The notes beneath the pieces were generated by a model. The model saw only the letters and a program-made list of their open reading frames with translations. It had not been told where the DNA came from and ran no database searches. The position numbers were made by a program, and so were the translations under genes. Shown piece after piece: positions 1-6,625 of a DNA stretch of 13,813 nucleotides (positions within the stretch are counted from its first letter, which is position 1; every line of letters begins with the position of its first letter). The stretch comes from Planctomycetia bacterium (GTDB lineage: Bacteria > Planctomycetota > Planctomycetia > Gemmatales > Gemmataceae). The stretch covers positions 1 to 13,813 of the forward strand of contig JAKEEV010000395.1 of the NCBI GenBank assembly GCA_022616395.1. Direction: 5' to 3'.

Positions 1-1587
1 AAACTCGCTGCTGTTGAGCAGCACCCAGATAGCATCTTCGACGGCCGCGTCGGGCTTCGGTTCGCGTTTGATGAAACTCACGAACGCTTCCAGCTCCTTC
101 GGCTTCGGCGGGCGATTCAGAATGCTCAGGTACATCCGCTCGACGCGTTTCTCCCACGGCTCGGTCGAAGTCAGAATCTGATCGGCCAGGTTCCCCTTCT
201 TGCGGCGGAAGAGTGATCGCACCTGATCCGAGTTGTTCAGGAACAGGTGCTCGCTCAAGCTCCCCTGAAACTCGCCAAGTCCGTTGGTCGGTTCGCCGAA
301 GGCACGCAGGAAGTATTCCCAGTTGGGGTTCGGGTTCTTCGGGTCAATCTCGGTGCCGCTGGCCGTGCGCATGGCCGCGACAATCTCTTCGGCAGTGAGT
401 GGTCGCACGCGAGCACGCTCGAACCATTTGGGTAATGCGTCCTTCACGCTTCCCGTGCCGCTGAGTTGATACGCGTCCGAATTCACAATCTCGCGAATCA
501 GCCACTTCAGGTCGAACTTGTGAGCCACGAAGCCTTCGGTGAGCGCTTGCAGGAGCGCGGGGTGAGACGGGAAGTTTTCTTTCTGGAAGTCATCAATCGG
601 GTGAACGAGTCCGCGGCCCATGAACTGCGCCCACACTCGATTCACTGTCGCCTTCGCGAAGTACGCATTGTCCGCCGATGTCACCCACTCCGCGAACTTC
701 TCCTTGCGCGAGAACTTCGGCTTGGGCAACTTCTGCCCGCTCTTCGGCTGAAGTTCCTTGTAGCCCTTGGGTAGCGGCGGTTCGTCGAGTTCTTTCCCAC
801 CGAGGAACTTCGGCTTCACCGGGTCGCCCTTCTTGCCGGGTGTCAGATCCTTTGCGGCACCACTGAAGAGCACTTCGCCGCTATTCTTCTCGCCGATGGT
901 GAACTTGCGGTTGTTTCCGCTTCCTGAATCTTGCACCACGAGCCGCACGAAGAACCCGGCCACTCCGTAGAAGTCCTTCTGCGTCCACACATCGTAAGGG
1001 TGATCGTGACATCTCGCGCACTGAAGCTGCGTGCCGAGGAAGAGCCGACTGACGTTCACCGCGGCTTCTTCCGGAGCGTTGCGGAACTGCACCATGAACA
1101 TCTCGCTGCCCGGTTGCTCCGCGAGCAAGAGTTCCTTCACCAACTTGTCGTGCGGAACGCCGTCAGCGAACTGTTTGGCAAGCCACGTCTTGAACGCGGG
1201 CCGCACTCGTGTCTCGGAAATGTTCCCCGGTCGTCGGCCGAAGAGCGCCAGGTCCCACACGTTGGCTTGCGCGAGCGCGAAGCGCGGATCGGCGAGCAGT
1301 TTGTCGATGAGCTTCTCGCGTTTCTTCTCGTCGGTGTCCGCGAGGAACTTGGTTGTCTCATCGAAAGTAGGAACAGTGCCGACGAGGTCGATGTAGACGC
1401 GACGCAGGAACTCCGCGTCAGTCGATTTGGCCGCGGGCGAGATGTTCTGGGCTTTCCACGCGGCGGTGATTTCTTTGTCGATCACCGCGCGCAGCGGTTC
1501 ATCCGCTTTGGCGAGCGGGGGGCGTAAGCCCCCTGATGCGACGAGAACAATGACAGCGAGCAACCAGCGAAATCGGCAGCGGGGCAT
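1..1587 (-). CDS. DUF1549/DUF1553 (PSCyt1/PSD1-type) exported protein, 3' end beyond window
   Basis: The minus strand is open for 529 codons from the ATG at 1587 to position 1, so the gene continues outside the window. Residues 1-29 form a signal peptide (Arg-rich start, LLAVIVLVAS core, AKADE end). A DUF1549-like region follows, with the c-type heme-like motif CARCHDHP (C190, C193, H194) typical of planctomycete cytochrome-like PSCyt1 proteins. The later half contains DUF1553 hallmarks such as NRVWAQFMGRGLVHP and SHPALL. The visible C-terminal part has a YLSILNRPP...WVLLNSSEF tail motif. These families are very abundant in planctomycetes, exported, and of unproven function, possibly in degradation or electron transfer. 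No strong Shine-Dalgarno precedes the start. The signal peptide contains a perfect GGGGGC/GCCCCC hairpin sequence (1518-1533), which looks like a repeat insertion. Family assignment is confident; the function is not known. Confidence 0.93.
   Translation of the reverse strand, partial: MPRCRFRWLLAVIVLVASGGLRPPLAKADEPLRAVIDKEITAAWKAQNISPAAKSTDAEFLRRVYIDLVGTVPTFDETTKFLADTDEKKREKLIDKLLADPRFALAQANVWDLALFGRRPGNISETRVRPAFKTWLAKQFADGVPHDKLVKELLLAEQPGSEMFMVQFRNAPEEAAVNVSRLFLGTQLQCARCHDHPYDVWTQKDFYGVAGFFVRLVVQDSGSGNNRKFTIGEKNSGEVLFSGAAKDLTPGKKGDPVKPKFLGGKELDEPPLPKGYKELQPKSGQKLPKPKFSRKEKFAEWVTSADNAYFAKATVNRVWAQFMGRGLVHPIDDFQKENFPSHPALLQALTEGFVAHKFDLKWLIREIVNSDAYQLSGTGSVKDALPKWFERARVRPLTAEEIVAAMRTASGTEIDPKNPNPNWEYFLRAFGEPTNGLGEFQGSLSEHLFLNNSDQVRSLFRRKKGNLADQILTSTEPWEKRVERMYLSILNRPPKPKELEAFVSFIKREPKPDAAVEDAIWVLLNSSEF
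1518..1533. repeat. Short palindrome inside the DUF1549 signal peptide
   Basis: GGGGGC at 1518-1523 and GCCCCC at 1528-1533 are separated by a GTAA loop. The element encodes GGLRPP between the hydrophobic core of the signal peptide and the AKA cleavage region. It resembles the short dispersed palindromes elsewhere in this window. Confidence 0.6.
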
Positions 1588-1699
1588 GGTGGGAAACCCC
1601 GAAGGAGAGCGGCCGAGGAAGGACGAATCGGCCCTGGTAGGTGAAGTGCAGGATACTCCAGCGGCGAAGTGAGTGCCAGCAGAATTCAAAGTAGCCCGT

Positions 1700-1737
1700 C
1701 ACTCCGTGGCGGTCTTTTCCGAATCCGCCACGGAGTG
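1700..1737. repeat. 13-bp perfect inverted repeat
   Basis: CACTCCGTGGCGG at 1700-1712 is the exact reverse complement of 1725-1737, with a 12-nt loop. It is an intergenic, GC-rich palindrome preceded by GTAGCCC. That leader resembles the GTAGTCC/GGGCTAC edges of the palindromes at 12235 and 13463, suggesting related dispersed elements. Confidence 0.8.
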
Positions 1738-1759
1738 TGCCGAGTGCAGAATCCACCCG

Positions 1760-1829
1760 CTCCCTTGCGGTCGCGGCTCGTTTTTTCGCTTCACGTCGAA
1801 GCACCCAACGAGCCGCGACCGCAAGGGAG
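1760..1829. repeat. 23-bp perfect inverted repeat
   Basis: The arms at 1760-1782 and 1807-1829 are exact reverse complements (23 bp), with a 24-nt loop. The arm core TCCCTTGCGGTCGCGGCTCG looks like a dispersed Gemmata-type intergenic palindrome. It could act as a transcript-end or transcript-stabilising hairpin, but both genes nearby are on minus and it lies upstream of one and downstream of the other, so its role is open. Confidence 0.85.
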
Positions 1830-1928
1830 GGGACTTGAAATCACACTAGAGACTGTGTCAAAACCGGCATGGATTGGTTAACTATACAAAAGTAACTTAC
1901 TGGACGGATATTTGTTGTCTAGTAATGG

Positions 1929-1976
1929 TAGATTGCCAGTGGGTGTGTGTGGCAATGTTGGCTATCTGGCAATCTA
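1929..1976 (-). terminator. Hairpin downstream of the kinase gene, possible terminator
   Basis: TAGATTGCCAG at 1929-1939 pairs perfectly with CTGGCAATCTA at 1966-1976 across a 26-nt loop. It begins about 48 nt past the kinase stop codon. No long U-tract follows on the minus strand, so it would not be a textbook intrinsic terminator. Confidence 0.4.
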
Positions 1977-2023
1977 TAGAACGTCGCCAACCCGGCGCTT
2001 CCGACGTTCCGAAACGATCTCTA

Positions 2024-5000
2024 CTACTTTCCCAGCAACTTCGCTCGCAGTTCGTCTCGCGTGCCGGTGAGTGGAGGCGGTGGGGTGAGCCACGAGAACG
2101 TGTAGCCGGTCGTGGTGCTGGTGGCGACGAGGTCGCCCTTTGGCGAATACGCGACCAGCGTCACCGGGCCGGGGTGATTCAGTGGCGGGCCGAGCGGCAG
2201 CGTCGTTGCCCGATCCCAGAAGCGTGCGGTGTCGTCGTGACTGCCCGTCAGCAGAATTTCGCCATCCGGGCTGACCGCAACGCTCGGCACTTCGCGTGTG
2301 TGTGTCAGTGGCTGGCCGACTGTCTTTCCATCCGCGGTGTAGAGCTGTGCCGTGTTGTCGCGCCGACCGATGAGAATCTGGCCGTTTGGGAGATAGCGAG
2401 CATCAAGCACTTCGTCGGGCGTTGACCACTCACGTTGCGGCTTGAGAGTCGTCGGGTCGAGGAACACCACGCGGTGCGCGTAACTGACCAGAATCTCGCC
2501 GCCATCGCGCCGGATGGCCAGAGCTTTCAGGTCGACTCCGAAGTCCCGGTCGATCAGTTGGTGACTCTTCAAGAACTTGAGATCACTCGCGTTCCAGGTC
2601 GATACGGCGGAGCGCTGGTGCATCACGAACGTCTTGCCGTCCGGAAAGAACTCCACTTTCGAGACTTTCATTCCGTCGAGTGGTGGCGGACCATTGCGAG
2701 TTCCTTCTGGAAGCTGAACCATCTCCCAGCCAACGTAGAGTCCACGCAGGATTCGATTCCGTTCGGACAGTGGGTCAAATCGCAGGGTCAGCGGTGACCA
2801 GGGGGAGTTAACACCTTGCGGAGGAGCCTTACCGTGCGGGTCCAGAACCTGGAACCGGAAGTCGGCGGTGACCGCGAGGCGATCCCCCTTGGGAGAAAAA
2901 TCCAGCCCGCGAATGGCCTGACCGCCGAATGTGAGCATCCGGCCAGGTAATGGCGGAGTTTGACACAGATAGACGCTATCGCCGGCCGGGACGGCGAACT
3001 CCAGGTACTCCGGCGCGGGGTTTTTCGGGTCGGTCGGGCGGAAGATTGGGCGAAGAACTTCGCCAGTAAACCGCAGTGGAACCCCGACGGGCTGAAGGGT
3101 GTCGCGATGCCACATCCTCACCACACCATTGTTACCCGACGCGAGGATGTACTGGTTGTCGGGAGTGAACGCGATTCCGCTTCCGTGAGCACCCGCCAGG
3201 TCGATTTCGCGCCTGCGGCCTCCGGGCCCAAGGTCGATCAGGTGAACTGTCGCGTCCGTGCCGGCGACCGCGAGCGTCTTTCCGTCTGGAGCAAGGGCTA
3301 TGTTCTGCACCCAGCCACTCGTTCCCCAAGTTCGCAAGATCTTCCGTTGGACCGGATCCCATTCGCGAACCACCCCCACGCGATCACCGGTATAGACACG
3401 CGCTTCATTCGGAGTCACGAGTAGCGACTGAAGGACCGGCTCTTTTCTCCTGTTTGTCCCAGGTGGCTTGATCGACGGCGGAATCAGTGTGGTAACAGGT
3501 TCCGGCGGTTTGGCGTTGATATTCCAGCGGATCACCCCGTTGTTTCCATCGTTGGCCCAGAGAGTGCCGTCGCGAGCAAAACTGATCGCCCAGATATTCC
3601 CATCGGACAGCTCTCCCAAACCTGGCAGCGCGAACTCCGCGGGCGTGGCCGAGAACACCAACTTTGGTTCCGGGTTGTCGATCTCCCACACCCAGATTTG
3701 CCCATTGCTTCCGCCAGCCGCGAACGTCTTGCCGTCCGGTGCGATGGCTAGCGTCCAGAAGGTCACTTTCGTGGACATCACGCTGCGGAGGTATTTCTTT
3801 GGGATGTCGTAGCTGCGCACTTGCTTGCCGGTCTCCACGTCCCACAAAGACACCGCCATCTCGCGACCGCAGGTAATCATGAACTTGCCGTCGGGAGTGA
3901 ACAGAGCGCGGCGCGGTTGCGTCTGGTGTGTGAACACGCGGCGAGTTGGTGGCAAGATCGCCGACCACGCAGCCAGATTCACGCGGAGCAAACGAGCGAG
4001 TGGCTTGTCGTCGTTGTCCTCGGCCAACTCCAGAGCGTTGAGGAACCGTTCCATCCCCGCGGTGACCTCGCCCTGTTCGCAGATTTTCATTCCGCGTGCG
4101 AATTCCAGACGAGCCGTGCGCAGGTTCGCGTCCTTCAGAGCCGCTGCTGCCTTGTTGGCCTCGTTGATCGCGTCTTGTTGCGCAAGTTCAGCGGCCTTCT
4201 TGGCCTTCCCTTCCTTCTCGGCGGTATCCTCGGCCCTCATCCACAACACCGTGACCGCCACGAACGTAGACACCAACACGAAAGCCAACACGCCGAGCAA
4301 CGACGCGACCGCGGGGTTGCGCCTGGTCCACATTCGAGCGCGCTCGAAGTTGGTGGCCGGTCGCGCTTTCGTCGGTCGATTGTCGAGGAACCGGCGCAGG
4401 TCGTCGGCCAGAGCCTCGGCACTTGGGTATCGCCGAAGCGCGTCTTTCTCCAGGCACTTCATCGTGACCGCGGCCAGATCGCGTGGAACTTCCGGCCGCA
4501 GGCTCCTCACGTCCTTTGGCGCCTCGTTGACCACTTTGAGAAGCACACTCATCGGCTCCGAGCCGGTGAACGGCGGTTGACCGGTGAGGCACTCGTAGAG
4601 AATCGCGCCAAGCGCGTAGATGTCGGCTGGCGGGCCGAGTTGCTTCCCCCCGGCGGCCTGCTCCGGGGCCATGTACTGAGGAGTTCCGACAATCTGCCCC
4701 GTCTGGGTCAGGTCCGCGCCCGTCTCGATGAACTTCGCCAGCCCAAAGTCGGTCACCTTCGGCAGAAGCGCGGAACTCGCAGCGCGGAGTTCGGAACGAG
4801 AAGACACAGAGCCGATCGTTTCTGCCGTTTTCAGTTCCGCGCTCCGCGCTCCGAGTTCCGCGCTGAAGAGGATGTTTCCCGGTTTCAGATCGCGATGCAC
4901 CAGACCTTGCAAGTGTGCCGCGTGAACGGCACGAGCCAGTCCCTCCATCATCTCGGCGGCCAGACGCGGATCGAGCGCTCCGGATTTCAGCCGCTTACTG

Positions 5001-5566
5001 AGCGAGCCACCCTCAAGCAACTCCATCGCCAGATAAGGAATCGGCACGCGATTCGGACCATCGTAGGTGCCGAACTCGAACACCTGAACCACTTGCGGGT
5101 GCTGAACGCGGGCAAGGTATTCGGCCTCGAAGAGAAACCGCTGAACCACAACCGGGTCCGCGGCCGCGCCTGCCAGAACCATCTTGAGCGCTACGAGTCG
5201 GTTGAATCGCCTGTGTCGCGCCTTGTACACAATCCCCATTCCACCTCGACCGATCTCGGCCGCGACCTCGAAGCCCGGCACACGCGGAAGCCCGACGAAC
5301 GCCGCGACCATCGGCCTGGCGCCCACGATCTGCGTGTCGCCATCGGGCGAACTATCGAAGATGCCAGAGCGGGCATCCGGCAACATCCCCGACGACAACT
5401 CCTTGTAGCGTGCGACCGCTCCGCTGGCTTGCTCGGTCAGGCGGTCGAGCCGAGCCTGACACGACGGGCAGCCATCCACGTGCCCGCACACAACCGCCAG
5501 CCGATCCTTCGGGATCGACTCGTTGAGAAACCCGGCCAGATCGGTATCGGAAGGACACTCGGCCAT
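2024..5566 (-). CDS. Membrane Ser/Thr protein kinase with N-terminal zinc finger and C-terminal WD40 repeats
   Basis: The protein has 1180 residues from the ATG at 5566. The frame is open upstream to 5977, but that part is a shadow of the sigma gene, and homology-like sequence begins at MAECPSDTD. A small zinc-finger-like H-x3-C-x2-C (H29, C33, C36) resembles anti-sigma zf-HC2 modules. The kinase domain spans about 98-395: glycine loop GRGGMG at 106-111, catalytic-lysine motif ALK at about 126-128, HRDLKPGN at 224-231, DFG at 273-275 and APE at 300-302. One membrane helix lies at about 419-442, then an Ala/Lys-rich coiled coil (about 445-490), then roughly ten degenerate WD40 blades to the end (DGK...WD/W patterns). 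It sits downstream of an ECF sigma gene on the same strand, a pairing known in planctomycete ECF-STK groups, so it probably senses a signal and controls that sigma factor. Odd points: a repeat-derived insertion at about 235-268, and a tandem TAG TAG stop. Confidence 0.95.
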   Translation of the reverse strand: MAECPSDTDLAGFLNESIPKDRLAVVCGHVDGCPSCQARLDRLTEQASGAVARYKELSSGMLPDARSGIFDSSPDGDTQIVGARPMVAAFVGLPRVPGFEVAAEIGRGGMGIVYKARHRRFNRLVALKMVLAGAAADPVVVQRFLFEAEYLARVQHPQVVQVFEFGTYDGPNRVPIPYLAMELLEGGSLSKRLKSGALDPRLAAEMMEGLARAVHAAHLQGLVHRDLKPGNILFSAELGARSAELKTAETIGSVSSRSELRAASSALLPKVTDFGLAKFIETGADLTQTGQIVGTPQYMAPEQAAGGKQLGPPADIYALGAILYECLTGQPPFTGSEPMSVLLKVVNEAPKDVRSLRPEVPRDLAAVTMKCLEKDALRRYPSAEALADDLRRFLDNRPTKARPATNFERARMWTRRNPAVASLLGVLAFVLVSTFVAVTVLWMRAEDTAEKEGKAKKAAELAQQDAINEANKAAAALKDANLRTARLEFARGMKICEQGEVTAGMERFLNALELAEDNDDKPLARLLRVNLAAWSAILPPTRRVFTHQTQPRRALFTPDGKFMITCGREMAVSLWDVETGKQVRSYDIPKKYLRSVMSTKVTFWTLAIAPDGKTFAAGGSNGQIWVWEIDNPEPKLVFSATPAEFALPGLGELSDGNIWAISFARDGTLWANDGNNGVIRWNINAKPPEPVTTLIPPSIKPPGTNRRKEPVLQSLLVTPNEARVYTGDRVGVVREWDPVQRKILRTWGTSGWVQNIALAPDGKTLAVAGTDATVHLIDLGPGGRRREIDLAGAHGSGIAFTPDNQYILASGNNGVVRMWHRDTLQPVGVPLRFTGEVLRPIFRPTDPKNPAPEYLEFAVPAGDSVYLCQTPPLPGRMLTFGGQAIRGLDFSPKGDRLAVTADFRFQVLDPHGKAPPQGVNSPWSPLTLRFDPLSERNRILRGLYVGWEMVQLPEGTRNGPPPLDGMKVSKVEFFPDGKTFVMHQRSAVSTWNASDLKFLKSHQLIDRDFGVDLKALAIRRDGGEILVSYAHRVVFLDPTTLKPQREWSTPDEVLDARYLPNGQILIGRRDNTAQLYTADGKTVGQPLTHTREVPSVAVSPDGEILLTGSHDDTARFWDRATTLPLGPPLNHPGPVTLVAYSPKGDLVATSTTTGYTFSWLTPPPPLTGTRDELRAKLLGK
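4767..4864. repeat. Palindromic repeat element inserted in frame within the kinase domain
   Basis: The arms at 4767-4797 and 4834-4864 are inverted copies that match at 28 of 31 positions and are built from GCGGAACTC and GCGCGGAG blocks. The 98-nt element accounts almost exactly for the extra residues between NILF and VTDFG of the kinase, where most kinases have only a few residues. The reading frame is preserved. Confidence 0.85.
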
Positions 5567-5675
5567 GAGCAATTGTCGATTGATGATTTGTGATTGATGA
5601 TTGGGAATTTGGGGCGCAACAAGCGCCTTCAATCGGGATTTCAAATCTGCAATCTCAAATCGCAAATCTGAAATC
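5567..5675. repeat. AT-rich degenerate repeat spacer between sigma and kinase genes
   Basis: The 109-nt gap between the sigma stop and the kinase start is made of degenerate repeats. One side carries variants of GATTTGAGATTTGAAATC (5631-5675), the other variants of AATCATCAATCACAAATC (5574-5610). Between them is a GGCGC/GCGCC hairpin (5613-5627). The composition differs sharply from the GC-rich genes on either side. It leaves no clear Shine-Dalgarno for the kinase and could modulate co-expression of the pair. Confidence 0.7.
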
Positions 5676-6290
5676 TCAACTCCCTTCCGTCCCCACCCCT
5701 TCCAACGCGCGAATTTCTTCCTGCACAAGTTTCTGGACACGGTGCTTGGCGAGATAAACCTGCGACACGCGGACGCCGAGTTGGTCGGCCACTTCCTGAG
5801 GTGGCTTTCCTTCCAGCGCGGCCATCCGGAACGCCTGCCAGGTGGTATCCGCGACTCGTTCCTTCGCGCGCAACAGAGCCATTTCCAGCAATTCCTTGTC
5901 GAAGGTCGCCTCAACGCGGGCCGCGAGGTCTTCGCGTGCTTCGATGGACTGCAATTGATCGAGAACGCTGGTGTCACCGCTTCCGCGCGTGCGGTAACCG
6001 GCTTCGGTGACGAAATCGTGCCAGGCGTGGTGAGTGAGCGTCTTCAGCCACCCGCGGAAGCTCTTTGAAGGGTCGTATTTAAACTGCGGGAGTTTGGCGG
6101 TGAGGCGCAAAAGCACATTTTGCGTCACATCCTGCGCATCGGCTTCCTGCAAGCCCCAGTGCATGAGCCAACTACGGATGGCCGGGCCATAAAGACGCAC
6201 GAACTCGGCCCAGGAAATCTGGTCGGCGGGATTCTGGTTCAGCCGGTGTAACAAGGTGACGCGCGTGGTGTCGGCCGAATCGGCACCCAT
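5676..6290 (-). CDS. ECF-type RNA polymerase sigma factor
   Basis: This 204-residue protein has sigma region 2 at about 25-95 (WAEFVRLYGPAIRSW, DAQDVTQNVLLRL, FRGWLKTLTHHAWHDF). Region 4, a helix-turn-helix, lies at about 135-195 (PPQEVADQLGVRVSQVYLAKHRV). Length and order fit the extracytoplasmic-function group. The start at 6290 gives the usual short lead into region 2. The preceding bases contain GAGGG only one base from the ATG, so the ribosome-binding site is poor. It is followed by the kinase gene on the same strand after 109 nt. In known ECF-STK pairs the kinase activates the sigma factor by phosphorylation. The acidic residues of DAQD in region 2.2 remain here, so the mechanism cannot be read directly. 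It is transcribed divergently from clpV across a repeat-rich region. Confidence 0.95.
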   Translation of the reverse strand: MGADSADTTRVTLLHRLNQNPADQISWAEFVRLYGPAIRSWLMHWGLQEADAQDVTQNVLLRLTAKLPQFKYDPSKSFRGWLKTLTHHAWHDFVTEAGYRTRGSGDTSVLDQLQSIEAREDLAARVEATFDKELLEMALLRAKERVADTTWQAFRMAALEGKPPQEVADQLGVRVSQVYLAKHRVQKLVQEEIRALEGVGTEGS

Positions 6291-6382
6291 CCCTCAACTC
6301 CGGGGGCGAAAGTATGGATCGGTGGTGGCAGACGGTTCCGGATTAGCTTAGCCGACCAACCCACCGACAGAAAGGGTGGAAT

Positions 6383-6424
6383 AGTCAGCAGTAATCAGTC
6401 AGCAGTAATCAGTCAGCAGTGAAG
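6383..6424. repeat. Heptanucleotide tandem repeat, left block
   Basis: Six 7-nt units alternate AGTCAGC and AGTAATC, the last degenerating to AGTGAAG. TAATCAG within this block is the reverse complement of CTGATTA in the block at 6443-6555, so the two blocks face each other as an inverted array. Confidence 0.9.
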
Positions 6425-6442
6425 ACAAGAAAGGCATTCTGC

Positions 6443-6555
6443 CTGATAACTGATAACTGATAACTGATAACTGATGACTGATAACTGATTACTGATAACT
6501 GATTACTGATTACCGGTCACTCGATCACCGATCACCGATCACTGATAACCGGTCA
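6443..6555. repeat. Heptanucleotide tandem repeat, right block
   Basis: About 16 consecutive 7-nt units run with period 7: CTGATAA four times, CTGATGA, CTGATAA, CTGATTA, CTGATAA, CTGATTA twice, then CCGGTCA, CTCGATCA (one 8-mer), CCGATCA twice, CTGATAA and CCGGTCA. The pattern drifts from an AT-rich unit to a GATC-containing unit while keeping the period. Confidence 0.95.
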
Positions 6556-6625
6556 CTCGCGACGAAAGATTTCCCCCCAACCGCCAGTAACGGTCATACC
6601 TCGCACTGTTTCCGGAGTATCCCCA

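Larger units (their letters stand above)
1588..2023. other. Gene-free intergenic region with palindromes and an AT-rich island
   Basis: No open frame here has coding character; the short ones run across palindromes. The region holds two perfect inverted repeats (1700-1737 and 1760-1829) in its first half. About 1841-2000 is noticeably more AT-rich than the rest of the window, and includes an 11-bp inverted repeat at 1929-1976 just beyond the kinase stop. The DUF1549 gene starts at its left edge and reads left, so its promoter should lie here, but I see no convincing -35/-10 pair. Confidence 0.6.
6291..6625. promoter_or_regulatory. Divergent intergenic region between the sigma factor gene and clpV
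   Basis: These 335 bp must contain the promoters of both divergent genes. Most of the middle (6383-6555) is a degenerate heptanucleotide repeat, annotated separately. A GGAG at 6614-6617, eight bases before the clpV ATG, is the likely ribosome-binding site. I see no convincing -35/-10 pair; the repeat could hide or act as an operator array. Confidence 0.5.

Noticed and set aside
3821..5593. Long plus-strand open frame of 590 codons opposite the kinase gene
   Set aside because: It is antisense to a clearly conserved kinase/WD40 coding sequence; its product is Arg/His-rich low-complexity sequence typical of shadow frames in GC-rich DNA.
5567..5977. N-terminal extension of the kinase frame up to 5977
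   Set aside because: This part overlaps the sigma factor gene in another frame and the repeat spacer; protein-like kinase sequence begins only at the ATG at 5566.
6383..6555. CRISPR array
   Set aside because: Units are 7 nt with no unique spacers of 30-40 nt, and there are no cas genes.
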